The notes under the pieces were generated by a model. The model was not told where the DNA came from and made no database searches. It was given only the letters and a program-made list of their open reading frames with translations. This document shows, one piece after another, positions 24,874-36,800 of a stretch of 64,000 nucleotides of DNA (its first letter is position 1; each line of letters begins with the position of its first letter). The translations under genes and the position numbers were made by a program. Source of the stretch: Hetaerina americana (Eukaryota; Arthropoda; Insecta; Odonata; Calopterygidae); NCBI GenBank assembly GCA_022747635.1, contig JAKTNV010000001.1, positions 19,711,072 through 19,775,071 of the forward strand, written 5' to 3'.

Positions 24874-26198
24874 CTACCTTGAACAAAAAGTTCCCGGAAT
24901 AACCACCGTGTGGCGCTCCCATCGTTCCGATTTGAGTTCTGTTTTTTTTGTTAAATTGGTACATCTGTTGTTGATATTCCCTTTAAATCTTAGTGTCATA
25001 ACTTGACATTTGCAAAAGTTACGTAGCCGAGAGTACATCTATCTCTGTGTGTGTTGGCGATTTTTTACAATTGCAGAAATGGATTTAAATTTGCAACAAC
25101 GAACTTGTATTAAATTTTGCGTAAAAAACGGATTTAGTGGCGCACGGACGTTGGAAATGTTGGAAAAGTGTTTCGACAACGATTCTCTAAAAAAAACGCT
25201 CGTTTACCGGTGGCACGAGCGGTTCAGAAGTGGTCGTGATTCAATCGAAGATGATGAACGCAGTGGCAGACCATCGACATCGAAAGTCGGTGAAAAAATT
25301 GATAAAGTAAAAGAAATGTTGGTCAATAACCGCAAATTAACCATCAGAGAAATAGCGGAGGACTTGAACATTGCCTATGGATCCGCCCAAGACATTGTGG
25401 TTAATGATTTGGGTTTCCGTCGTGTAGCAGCAAAGTTAAAGTGCCAAAAGACCTCAATTTCATGCAAAAAAGAGACCGTGTTGACGTCGCAAAAGACATG
25501 ATTTGCGAGGCTGAATCCGATCCCACATTCATCAAAAGGATCATTACTGGAGACGAGACGTGGGTTTATGAGTACGACACGCAATCCAGACATCAGGCAA
25601 GTGAATGGCGTTCACCAAATGAGCCGAGACCAAAAAAACCACGTCGTTTTCAGTCAAAAAAGAAGGCAATGCTGACGGTTTTCATGGATTACAACGGTGT
25701 AGTGCATCATGAATTTTTGCCAGACAGTAAACAAAGAGTATTATTTGGGCGTTATGAGACTTTTGCGTGAAGCAATTCGCCGAAAGAGACCAGAAATGTG
25801 GGCAGAAAACTCGTGGATTTTGCACCATGATAACGCACCGTCGCACAGTGCTATCATTATTCGTAATTTTTTGACGAAAAATGCAACAAATACCATCCAA
25901 CAGCCACCGAATTCACCTGATTTGGCTCCCTGTGACTTCTTTCTGTTCAATCGAGTTAAAAAACCATTACGGGGAACGCGTTTTAGCAGCCGAGAGGAAG
26001 TAATGGAAAAATCGCAGGAAGCACTGATGGACATACGGAAAACCGACCGTATCTTTTGCAAATGTCAAGTTATGACACTAAGATTTAAAGGGAATACCAA
26101 CAACAGATGTACCAATTTAACAAAAAAAAACAGAACTCAAATCGGAACGATGGGAGCGCCACACGGTGGTTATTCCGGGAACTTTTTGATCAAGGTAG
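24874..26198 (+). mobile_element. Mariner-2, full length with about 145-bp TIRs
   Basis: Left terminal repeat 24874-25018 and right terminal repeat 26053-26198 are about 145 bp each and differ at only a few positions. TA flanks both ends (24872-24873 and 26199-26200). The total of 1325 bp is a normal mariner length. Typical mariner repeats are about 30 bp, so these are unusual; the right repeat overlaps the end of the transposase gene. Confidence 0.92.
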
Positions 26199-26266
26199 TA
26201 TGTATAACACTCCATACAATGCGCAACTTGATAACTACATGTACGTGCGCTGCGGCGTCAAATTGA
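25079..26266 (+). pseudogene. Mariner transposase with D,D34D triad, two frameshifts
   Basis: The likely start is ATG at 25079 (MDLNLQQRTC), a better start than the upstream one at 25010. The N-terminal helix-turn-helix region is complete, with YRWHERFRSGRDSIEDDERS and IREIAEDLNIAYGS. A one-base shift near 25437 leads to VPKDLNFMQKRDRV and the first catalytic aspartate in ITGDETWVY. A second shift near 25730 leads to VNKEYYLGVMRLLREA, then HHDNAPSH and SPDLAPCDFFLF. There are exactly 34 residues between the second and third aspartates. All three catalytic residues survive, so only two small frameshifts separate this from an open gene. The C terminus reads into the long right terminal repeat up to 26266. 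Confidence 0.92.
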
Positions 26267-26439
26267 GATATACTTCATTAGGCATAAGATAGGAGCTGTT
26301 AGTTATAAAGAGGTACGTAAATGACTCTAGGGTTAGATGAAATAATGGCAAGATACTGGGCCATTTTGATTAATCAAAAAAGGAAAAGCATTGCTCCCCC
26401 CTGACCCATTATCCGTCGGAGGACAAATGACATATTCAA

Positions 26440-27110
26440 TCTATTGGTTCTACTCTTGATCTACCTATTAATACTGTCATGGTCTCTCATACCGTAGTCC
26501 GATATGGTTGGTTAAGTATGCCTAAAATGAAAATTTCAATTTATGGAAGATATTTAAACGGTGATTTGATTTTCTCCCCGTGAGCATTTCCAAACCTAGA
26601 TCTTGCAATCTTGATACACTACTCAGTTTATCATAAAAATGTTTTACATATCCAGCTCATCTACCATGTTTTCGAATCGATGTGGCGATTAATCCTAATT
26701 CACGAGGATTCCATATTCTAGCAGCATATTCTGGATGCGGTCTAACTAGCGAAATATACAGTACCCTTTAACCTTGCCCCCATATTTCCACAATACACTT
26801 CTAATAAATCCTAATTTTTTGCTAGCATGATCACTGATTCTCCACTGATTCTTTGAAATATCCTCGAACGGTAACGATTAAGAGAAAAAAATAATCTAGT
26901 TATTTAATCGAGTCATCAATTACTATTTTTGTATATTTGATGCAATAGGTGTTCGATCACTACTTCTATTCCAAATACCTATCACTTTGTAATTTTGTTG
27001 TTCAATTCAACTTGACATGTGTCACACCAATGAATTTTATAAAGAAACTATCGTAAGACTGAGTTAATTTTGCGTCTAAGTTCATTGTTACAAAAACTTT
27101 ATGCTCATCC
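26440..27110 (-). mobile_element. CR1/L2/Jockey-group LINE, copy 3 (3' fragment)
   Basis: A diverged 3' fragment aligned by eye with copies 1 and 2: CATACCGTAGTCCGATATGG, GATTCCATATTCTAGCAGCA, TTTAATCGAGTC.TC and GATGCAATAGGTGTTCG. It keeps only the end of the thumb region and the 3' untranslated part. Confidence 0.7.
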
Positions 27111-28032
27111 CGCAAGGAATCCTGAATTTGGAGAAATGCGTAGGTGGAGCGAACTACAAATAATATATTAAAGGAATTTTTATAAATTTTGGTGCAAAAT
27201 AAATATGAGGTATGACTTTATAATATGTCTATCTGTGTCTCTTGAGCGAAAAATATTCAGCACAGTTTTAATTAAAGAGTGGATGAAATGTTTCTGAAAG
27301 GTTCGCATTATAAGTGATTCTCACAATATAATTTCATTATTTTTGGAATGATAAAAACCCTAAGCATGTTTTCCAAGGATTTTCAGAGTCATTAGCCATA
27401 CAACTTAAAGACATCGGCTTACTGAGGCATTTTCTCGGGAAACCAATTTTCTAAAAGCCTCAATCCCAAATATTTCCGAGAAAATCTCAAATTATAAAAA
27501 AATGACATCTCTTAGAATGCCATTACGAATTTTCCAAATCATTAACAAGGACATCTTACAAAATGCTTAAATAAAAAACGGTTTCTCGTACAAAAGTATA
27601 GCAGGCAGACAAGCACGATTAATTCGAATATTGGTTCATAGCATTTCTAAATTTCGCTCGCACCACCCGTGCGGAGGCTTGAGGGATCTTATGTAGAAGT
27701 AAACGTATTTAATGTTTTCCGTTGTGTAGGAAAACCTATCAAATTTCATGACTCTGCTATGCTTCATTTGGGGCAACCACCAACCGTGATCAGTTGGTCA
27801 CTCACTCGTGGTGTGCGAGATAATTTTGGTTCCTACCGGAGAATTTCCAAACCAGAAGTAGCAACCATTACACGATTACTATCAAAACAGGCATAACAGA
27901 CGTTTATTTGTAAGACGTATTTCATCATGTTACGGCGTCCTCATATAAAAAACGGAATATGGAGGGAGTTTCAGAGAAAATGGAGAGAAATTAACTCCCA
28001 TCTCAGACTTTTTAGTATAAAATGCATAATTT

Positions 28033-28034
<2 letters not shown>
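27111..28034. other. No gene recognised
   Basis: AT-rich. One small frame at 27669-27896 has no recognisable motif. Confidence 0.4.
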
Positions 28035-28090
<56 letters not shown>

Positions 28091-28096
28091 TATATA
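28035..28096. repeat. (TA)n microsatellite
   Basis: About 58 bases of TA immediately 5' of the SINE head. Confidence 0.95.
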
Positions 28097-28100
28097 TGTA

Positions 28101-28372
28101 GGTCGCGGTAGTCCAGTGGGTAGAGCGTTGGACTGCTGACCGGAGGGTCCCGGGTTCGATTCCCGGGCGAGGCACTCTGGGCACCTGTAGCTCCACCCAA
28201 GTTAAAGTGATTTTTCGGGTACCAGGTCTTCCTGGGAAACCATAACCGGCATAGGGAAAGGAACTGGCCCCTCTACCCTGATGTGTGAGTTTTCACACGC
28301 CGTATAGGGCTTAGTACGGGGTGATCTCTACCATTACCTACTAAACCGACCTTCGGGTTGATTACTGTGCTT
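28101..28372 (+). repeat. SINE-1 family, complete copy (tRNA-derived)
   Basis: The 5' head resembles a tRNA with an A box TAGTCCAGTGGG (28109-28120) and a B box GGTTCGATTCC (28153-28163), the internal RNA polymerase III promoter. An unrelated body of about 190 bases follows, ending CTTCGGGTTGATTACTGTG and a TA-rich tail. SINEs encode no protein and are copied by LINE enzymes; the partner LINE is not evident. Other copies are at 6663-6780, 45913-46140 (minus) and 53868-54108. This copy has both boxes, so it is the best reference. Confidence 0.88.
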
Positions 28373-28410
28373 ATATATATATCAACATATATATATGTAT
28401 GTTGTGTAGG

Positions 28411-28458
<48 letters not shown>

Positions 28459-28497
28459 CCTACACAACATACATATATATATGTTGATATATATATG
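28372..28497. repeat. 126-bp perfect palindrome in the SINE tail
   Basis: Bases 28372-28434 and 28435-28497 are exact reverse complements. Besides TA dinucleotides they include the non-repetitive words ATCAACAT, GTATGTTGTGTAGGAAAT and their complements, so this is more than a simple TA tract. Confidence 0.9.
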
Positions 28498-28538
<41 letters not shown>

Positions 28539-28539
28539 A

Positions 28540-28650
28540 TCTTCGAAATGGAACGCTCATCGGCGACACACAAATATATAAAAACACAGATGTAGATTTT
28601 TAGAATATAGAGACACAAAGAAAGGACACTCACAATTTATATAATACAAT
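28540..28650 (+). repeat. Terminal-repeat module B, rearranged copy
   Basis: Begins with the reversed end of module B (TCTTCGAAATGGAACGCTC, CGGCGACACAC) joined to the module start (TTTTTAGAATATAGAGACAC, GGACACTCACAATTT). The hammerhead-like centre is missing, so the two ends are fused in a new order. Confidence 0.55.
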
Positions 28651-28651
28651 C

Positions 28652-28659
<8 letters not shown>

Positions 28660-28714
<55 letters not shown>
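28660..28714. repeat. (TA)n microsatellite
   Basis: About 55 bases of TA next to the Mariner-3 end. Confidence 0.95.
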
Positions 28715-28716
<2 letters not shown>

Positions 28717-28720
28717 TCTA

Positions 28721-29645
28721 TAGAAGGGGAGACCCAAAAATAACAGGAATGTTGTCATAGATTCTTTAGTTCTCAATATATTTACATTAAATTTTGTTTA
28801 CCTTCTAAGTATTCCCTATTGACCACAATGCGCTTCTCTAAACGATGCTTTCATTATTCGAAACATTTCTGAAAGTCATTTGTCGGGATGCCCTTTAGGC
28901 CTTCTAGCGATTTTTGTTTTACCTCCTCCACAGTGTCAAAACGCATTCCTTCCATGTCCCTTTTGAGTCTGGGGAACAAAAAGAAGCCACATGGAGCTAA
29001 ATCCGGTGAGTAGGGGGGGTGGACAATCGATGCCATGCTGTTTTATGTCAAAAACTGCATCACGGAGAGGGCACTAAGAGTCGGCGCGTTGTCATGATGG
29101 AAGAACCAGTCACCTGTGTGCCAAAGATCTGCTCTTTTGAACTCCATGACACTCCAGACATCTCACAGAATTTATCAATGGTTCTACGACGGTCTTCACA
29201 AATGAGGGCATTGAATTTGTCGACGTTTTCGTCAGTTCTTGATGTTGAAGGGCGGCCTGAGCGGGGTTGGTCTTCAATTGACATTTCACCAGTTTTAAAA
29301 CGAGTAAACCACTCGTAGACACTGGTTTTGCTCAGGGCAGCTTCCCCATAAGCAGTCTTGAACATTACAGTAATATCCGCGCCCGATTTCCCCAACAGGA
29401 AACAAAATTTCACTGCAGTGCGTTGCTCTTGATAATCCGCCATCATGTTTTTCACCGAAATGAAAAAAGTTGTTTCACTGAAGAAAGAGTTCTCACGGAC
29501 GGACCGATGCAGTCACAGCGACGACCCTGCGCATGCTGACGCAGGTGGCGTGAGCCTGACGTACGACCGGCCGAACAAAGGCTTCCCCAACTCTCGCTCC
29601 CCACCGCAGCCCAATATCCATTACTTTTGGGTCCCCCCCTCGAAT
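28721..29645 (-). mobile_element. Mariner-3, internally deleted
   Basis: The ends are imperfect inverted repeats. GGGGAGACCCAAAAATAAC near 28726-28744 matches the reverse of ATTACTTTTGGGTCCCCCC near 29619-29638. Length is about 0.92 kb against 1.3 kb for a complete element. The exact termini are uncertain by a few bases. Confidence 0.8.
28854..29455 (-). pseudogene. Mariner transposase, deleted core and altered third Asp
   Basis: The N-terminal helix-turn-helix region is in 29060-29455 (YQEQRTAVKFCFLLGKS, YEWFTRFKTGEMSIEDQ, RSGRPSTS), up to RRTIDKFCEMSGVS. The sequence then jumps, out of frame, to GDWFFHHDNAP, so the segment with the first catalytic aspartate is missing. A stop follows VMQFLT, and the last part (28854-29036) reads YSPDLAPCGFFLF. 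The third aspartate of the D,D34D triad is therefore glycine. The C-terminal part is also shortened. The gene is inactive on at least three counts. Confidence 0.85.
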
Positions 29646-29834
29646 ATTTGTACAACCATTTAATAAGAATTATTATCATTAATACGGTTGTCAACCGTTT
29701 GAGGAACGTCTTGAATGGCCTCAGGCTGAATGATACATTTCTAAGCCTCACCCGGTTCTACAAAATATGAGACGCTGCATTATAGCAAACTCCTCTTAAA
29801 ACTGCACACTTTCTGCATCTCCTCGTTCCGTTCA

Positions 29835-30510
29835 ACTGCCCAGTTTTTTCCTCACCCTACCTCGCTTGCCAAAGGGGCGCATTTAACTGACGCTCTTCGC
29901 CATTCCATCGCCAATCAAAATGCTCTGAATCCAGCTTTCCTGCCTCCTTTTGGATCTCTGCCAGCAACCCTATCTCCTTTTCTGCCGTGTTCAATACTCT
30001 TTCCCTTTTTTCCCTTCCGTCCATTCTACCATTTCCCTTTGTTTTACGAGCCCAAATCTCAAAAGCCTCGAATTCGCGCCTAGAACTTACCCCTCAAGTT
30101 TCTACGCCGCACAAAACCACACTGCTGATGAAGGTGTTTGCTAATCTTTTCTTATCGTACTCGAGAAATTTCTTATCAAATTCATCCCCTTTGAAAATCT
30201 TCTTCTTATAACGTAATAATTGTTTTTGCATCACTGGTATGTTAATACTAAGGTAACGATTTTACTCCCCACGCGCACTCGTGGTGACGTGTAATTTTAG
30301 AAATGTACCACTTTAACCATCAGAGAGCAAAGTACTTTCTAGGTAGGTAAACATATCTACATGCTGTAGTTTACGCCATTCAACTTCATTCTTTAACTCA
30401 ACCTTTCTCTTTCTCAAAACCTTTGTTTTGTTTGCATTAATTCTCATCCCATGCTTACGCACTAATTTTCTCAGCAATGATGGTAACTGTTTGGATAACT
30501 GAAGCTTGAA
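29835..30510 (-). pseudogene. RTE-type LINE 3'-end fragment
   Basis: Plus-strand text such as TTTGTTTTGTTTGCATTAAT followed by TCTCATCCCATGC, and AAAGCCTCGAATTCGCG, matches the corresponding region of the long RTE copy (19300-19700). It corresponds to the end of the RT and the C-terminal domain, heavily frame-broken. Confidence 0.65.
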
Positions 30511-30542
30511 TTTAGAAGAATACCTTCCTCAAATCGTTACTG

Positions 30543-31030
30543 ATGGGAGGAACATTTGGCCTCGGGGGTGGGAAGCGATACCGCAGGAAGCACCGTTTCA
30601 ACGCGGTGCGGTTGGCACCGACTCCCAAGGAGCGTAGATTGGTGGCGGAAAGAAGGGCGTGTCGCGAAAAGACCCTTTATACTCTGCCACCCCTCTTTTC
30701 TTCTCCCGCACCCTTAATACGCACGCCCCGCCTTCCTCCTCCGAACCCCCTTTCCTTTCACATCATCCTTCCTCTCTGTCTCTCTGCAACCCTCTGTGCA
30801 ACCTTTCACAACTCCTCATTCCGCTCCCTCCCTCTCCGACTGACACCCAACCCCCTTTCTCCCTTCCTCCCCTCTCCGTCCGCCTTCTCCTCTCCATCCC
30901 TTCACACTGTTTCCCACACCTTCCCCTTCCTTTCCGTTTCCCCTTCCCATCCTTTCTTCCTCCTCTCGCCCACAACTTCCCCTCTCCCCTTTTCTCCCGT
31001 CAATCTTTTTATGCAAAGGACCCCTGTCCT
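30543..31030 (+). other. Polypyrimidine tract
   Basis: From about 30690 to 31020 the plus strand is almost entirely C and T. Long open frames here are a consequence of base bias and are not called. Such tracts can form triplex DNA. Confidence 0.6.
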
Positions 31031-33660
31031 CAAATCACAGTTTTCCTCTTTCTCATTTTTTCGTAAGGGATATACTATATATTTATATAAAACTTATTTT
31101 TCCCATTCTTTTTTTTTGTTTTCCATCCACGGTGAGGTATATTAGTTTTATTCCTCGAGTTCCTTTCTTGGATCCTCTTACGACTTCAAATATTTCCCAT
31201 GCGTTCCGAAGAAAAATGAACGGGGTTAATTAATTTCTAGGGTCTCCAGATAGTATGAGTGAAACGGATATTTTAATGGGAAAAGAGCATGCACGGATTA
31301 AAAATACTAAGTTTGAATTTGTTTTACTCTTTTTTAAAATGGACTCTTTTTTAATTTTTTGGACATTCGAAACTCACGTGAGGGCACACCCTATTCCTGG
31401 GCGTCCCTTTTCAAATGCGCAATCGGTGCTTCCATAAAGCTGTGGAGAGGAGAGCTGGGTAGAAGAAATAAATCTAAAAGCTTATAATAGCACTATTACC
31501 GATTTGATGTTGCTCGATTGAATTTACCTTCTTGATACCGATGGATATTTTTCTAATTCTATGACTTGATACTTCTTGGAACTAATATGAAACTATTCAT
31601 GGGGCACACGTGTTGGAAAAGTATTTTAGTTTAGGCTGGGAACCTCCTGATTCTCAAAGGGTGCAGGCAAGACTTAGGCTTTTAGATAGGTACAAGATAT
31701 AAATAATACCTGAGTTTTCTATTGACACCTATGGAATTGATAGGACACCAAATCATACTATTAAAGAGTTGATATTCGAACACTGAGATAAAATAAGAGG
31801 GATAGGCCAAATCACCGAAATATTCAAGCATTCGTTCTTCCCTCGCGCGATACACAATCACAACTACACCGAACTCAAAAACTCAAGCATGTTTGCATTA
31901 AAACAATTATAAGTAGATTATTTCAGTTATTTTATGGTGTATTTAGATACGTAAGCTTCCATTTACCCAAGCGTTTTTTTAATTTTATCTTTTATATGCT
32001 CGAATACACATGTGGTGCAGTGATTGCGCAAAGATTGGTGGTCCGCCACATCTCCCCGCGAGACGCCCTTACGGCAGTTTGAGGGGTATTGTATGGATAT
32101 AAGATAGTGGTTGATCCTAAAAATCCGTAACAAGTAACTGTATTAAACTGAATAACATTGAGTTCCGTTTATCATTAGTGGATGACTCAGGAATCAAGGA
32201 AATCTACGATAAAATATGTTTAAGATATATTTCGCAATTCTGGATCATAGAGAACTGACGTTTAAGTTCTATGAGACCTCATGAAGTTTGATAAATGAAC
32301 TACTCAATTAAGTTATGGCATGAAAAAAATGATCAACGGTTTTAGTTTCTACGCACGGTAATAGAGGGCTGTAGAATTTGTCGAGGATTTTATAATTAGG
32401 GAGGCATCATGACTTTATTTATTTTATGACTTACTATTTAGTTAATATTAATATTAATCACTTATTTACCTGTAAATAAAATTTTACATTAAATTTCCTT
32501 GAATATCTAAGCTATTTAGGGTAATCTATGCCACCTACATTCATTCAGCTCAATCTCTCTTCGTTATGAAACACTTTGATACTTCTTTTAAAAAAATATA
32601 GAAGGAAGATGAGTACAGCTATTTAATCAGAGTTGTATATATCAACGTCGGAAGTCATAATCTAAGTAAAGTGCCGTATTTTTTCCTCTTGTTGATCGAA
32701 TTCACGACCTAATTGTCCTTCCCGGCTACATATCGGCATGCGCGCTTAGTTTATGATATTTTGGATATACTACAGACATTTGTTTCTCGCCTCATGAGAA
32801 TATATTTTGTTGTGTTGCGGTAAGGCACCAGCTATGCAAGTACAATTGTCAGTTCAAACAAATATTTCGATGCATATTAACTAGTACGAAATAATTCATA
32901 CAGATACAGACATGCATGTCTCTACACCTATGTTAATGCAATAATTGACTAAATCAATGAAAGTGTCTTTAAGTGAAATTAATTTTGCTATGATTGCGTA
33001 TCGTGAGAGGGAAAAACGAATACTGGACTCTGTCTGTGACGGCGTTTTTCACTTTTATTATCTCAGTATTCCAATCCACAAATAGTATAATTTGGTGCAA
33101 TAATTACTTCATCGGTATCTCAAAAACATACTTAGATGTTTAGTACCTTTCTAAAAGTCTAAGACTTGCCAGATTGTCCATGTACATAACTAGGTTCAAG
33201 TCGGTGGAGTAGAACTAAAGGTGTTGCTTTTATGTATTTAGGACTGAATAGTTATTAAGCAAAGACACTGTTCTTCAATAAATTTGTGCAACTCTCATTT
33301 TCGTAAGGAGTTCGTGTGACTCGGGATTCTCAATCTATTATTCAGATAGCTACTGAGCATCTGCACTTTGATGCTCAGTTTCTGCGTAGACATTGGATAA
33401 AACTCAGTGTTATATTTGGCTACAAACTCTAAAATGGATTGCAAGGTTTCAAGCTTAACCCTGTGGAATTTCTCCACTACTGGAAGAAAAATGAATGTTT
33501 CTTTTTTGGTATCTTGCGACAGGATCTCTCCGTTTCCTTCTAACCTGAGCCTTATACTTCATATAAGTATCTTTTTCTTTCATTTTTCTCAAAATTAACA
33601 GTTGATCCTTTTTTTTATTTCCTTCAAACATTTTATTAAATTCTTCTTAGCCGAATACGA
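31031..33660. other. Unique AT-rich DNA, no gene
   Basis: No microsatellite and no transposon motif. Frames at 31255-31437 and 33295-33477 (minus) have no recognisable features. Confidence 0.4.
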
Positions 33661-33669
33661 TTTTTTCGC

Positions 33670-33870
33670 AAATAGTCCAAATTAAGATTTTTTTCTCATC
33701 CTTATCACATCCAATAGCTCCTTCTCTTTTCTTTCTCTTCTCGAATTTGTCCTTATTTCTTACTTTGTGAATCCATTTCACTTCCCCTACTCTTCGTCAT
33801 TACCACGTTTCAAAACTTTCGAAATCATTTTCTTACTGTTCCTTAATTTAAATTTTCAAATCCATACAAT
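33670..33870 (-). pseudogene. Possible RTE LINE C-terminal relic
   Basis: Weak resemblance on the plus strand to the RTE C-terminal region (ATCCATTTCACTTCCCCTAC followed by TCTTCGTCA..CCACGTTTCAAAAC, compared with GTCCATTTCACC..CACATTTCAAAAG at 19300). It is too eroded to translate usefully. Confidence 0.3.
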
Positions 33871-36800
33871 TAACCTCATTTCACCAAAAGCAGCCAGAAA
33901 ACAGTTTCTTCGAGTTATTTGATTAGAAAATTGTTATTTACATTAAATTAGGATTTATTATTACTAAGTGGAGATGACATAATGTTCCGACCCATTTACG
34001 ATAATCTAAAGTTGACATCTTGTCAATACATGGGTCGTATAATTAAATTTAATTAAGTGTAACTAAGGACACATTTTTTATTGTCCTCCTCAAGTTAAAA
34101 ATCAGATTATCTGGGTAAAATCACAGGGAAGAATTTAAGATATTCTTTCCACCGGCAGGCAACAATATTTTTCTCTCCTTCTCCGCTGGCATTGGTTGAT
34201 ATTTTTAGCAATAAAATAAATTGAATATTGATGAGGAAGAAGATGAGATTTTTTAAAATTAGATTTTCTTCATGTGCTGGTGAACAGAAAATCAGTCGCC
34301 GATCTCACAATACTTTCATCGTTATGTGCCGCGTGTTTCATGTTTTTTGTGGCAAAATATGCTGAGCACGCAACCGTCTGCTTACGTTTCAATTACCTCT
34401 TTCCTACCACGCGATCAGGATAATATATACAGATATCCCTATTTTGTTTTTTGGTGAAAGACTTTCGCAATTTTTTCCCTCCTCCCCGTCGTATTTTACT
34501 CGCCACATATACGGACTTCGTTCTCTTTGGCTATAAAAAGTTCCGGGATATTTATTCCCCACGTGACAGACATTATGTTAACCCTTTTACGCGTTCATTC
34601 AAAGCATTCCTTTTGTAATATTTCTATTTTATCTAAACTTATGATCAAATGAGCGTATCTTTGAGGGAACGTCCTTCAAATTTATGGTGGCTCTATGGTG
34701 GTGGATGAGAAGAGAGACACACATCAGACGTTCATGTGTCCATTTGACCATCCATAGTACTTAAAAATATTCCAGCAAGTCTTCTCCATCCGTTCTTCTT
34801 CGAAATGCATAGAATTATAGTTACACTTTTTAATTGTTTGTGGGTTTGCAAAATCCTTTGAAGAGCATAAGAGGCGATAGTTGATGGAGTTGATAAAATC
34901 ATTGCGGAGTATTCACAAACATCATTAAAAAAGTTGCCTCAAAAACCAGTTCAAAGTTAATTATGAGCAATTCAGCATGAGTTATTCAATTTGCCACTGG
35001 TTGTTTCATCACAAACAGCTAATTAAAACGAATGCCTCTTCAGTGAAGTAGGAAAAATTAATTAATCTTGGTGAAACCTTATCAGTTAATCACTAACGCT
35101 CGCGAAGAATATATGTGTTAAGAAGAATACGGCTTACGACGTTATACATAACCGAATTAATTATACTTCACTCCAGGTATATATGCATGTTGAGATCTAA
35201 TACTTATTTTATTACCATCAATGTTTAATGCAATTGGGAAAAACATTTAATCTATCCACTTATTCTGATAGCTTTTTCTCTCCTTTCTCTTTCATACCTT
35301 TTGGCTAGAAACGTGGTCAATATTGAGAGTGTTGCAGAATTGTGAAGTGAAGGTACTAGCTAAATCTCGTTAAGTAGTTATTCCTCAAAGAGTACGATAA
35401 ATATTTAAGTACACTCTTTAGTACTTTTATATCCAGTTGGCAATAATGGAAAGCTTGACAACTCGCTTCAGTCCTTCGCCACGTTCTTTTGGCCGGTGGA
35501 AACCGGCGTTATATTTGGTGGTCCCTTCACATTCACGTCAAAAACACTCACCGCTAATACCCAGAGTGGACCCTTTTCCTGTTCACGTGTCCGGTTCCCA
35601 CTTCTCTTTGGTTTTTGAGATCCAAGTCCCTTTATACCCCTTATAAATTCTCCCCTTACCTTCCCAACTCATTCATCTTCCACGCCACATTGAAGATGTC
35701 GAGTGCTCACGTAGATATTACTATTTCTCGCCACCATTCACGGTAGATTACGAGCAACGTGACTAGATACCTTAAGACATTAGAGATTAATGTTCAATAA
35801 GGAGTGAACATGAACATTTTTTTGCAAAATTGTCGGCGCCATTTTTTGATTGTATGCTATATTTCTACAGTAAATGCTGAGCGCAGTAGAAAATAAGTGT
35901 GAGAAATTGTGTGAGGATAAATCCACAAAAAATAAAAAGTTGAGTTTTGGGATTTTTGAGAAGCAGTTTTTTGAGGGAATTTCGAGAAGGAGAGAAACTA
36001 AGTTGAGCGTTGAAATAGAAGGGAAAAAATTGAAGTAGGTGGAAAATTTTGTATGTCTCACGGGTGATTTGGACCAAGATGGTAAAAGTAGTGAGATGAT
36101 CAGAAGAAAATATCTCTAATTTATCCAAAGGATTTATTCTTTAATTTAGCCTTCCCACTGAGAAAGCAAATTCCAAACCAAGGTCCTCTAATAATCTAGA
36201 TACACTTATACGTTTATCTACGTTCAACCTTTCCTTTAACTTCATAAAAGGTTAAGCCTTTTGCATTCAATTCGAATAGATAAAAGAGTAGAGGGGTTAC
36301 CGATGCATTTTACGGCGGTGGCAAGCTCTAAATTGGTTGGAATACTCATGCACCGTGGGTAGATATTTTACCGAGGAGTTTTAACGAAGCGTTTCGATGA
36401 ACTATAACGCCAGGGTAACTTCAGTGCTTTCATTCACGCGCTAACCCAAACTTGCGTTGCGTCGAGCACGTGTCTATTCGGCTCATCTGACTGACGTGGT
36501 GTTATAAGAGTCTCAGTTATCAAGTGAGGGGTGGGTAACCCCGCCCCTCGACTGCTACGGCTATTCATCCCGCTCCTTTCAAAAGGTTTGGGAATGGACG
36601 CTTATTTTTTTTACGGAGCATTCAGCTCGGCTGAAAATGCGCGGCAATTGTACATGGCATTGCAGGTGACATGCGTCTATAGCGAGCTGTGTCGAATAAA
36701 AATCTTCTTGAAAGAATTGTTTTTTTTTACGGTGGAGAGTCAATTTTTCAAGGTAGTCCAAGGACTAAAGGTAGCAAGGCATATTGTTTGAGTGATCGAA

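Noticed and set aside
28101..28172. Functional tRNA gene
   Set aside because: It has A and B boxes but a poor acceptor stem and runs into a repeated body found elsewhere in the window, so it is a SINE head.
30543..31145. 200-residue open frame
   Set aside because: Same cause: a C/T-rich strand contains few stop codons in this direction.
34525..34570. TATA box (CTATAAAAAG) with a nearby CACGTG
   Set aside because: Isolated short motifs without a reading frame or splice site downstream.
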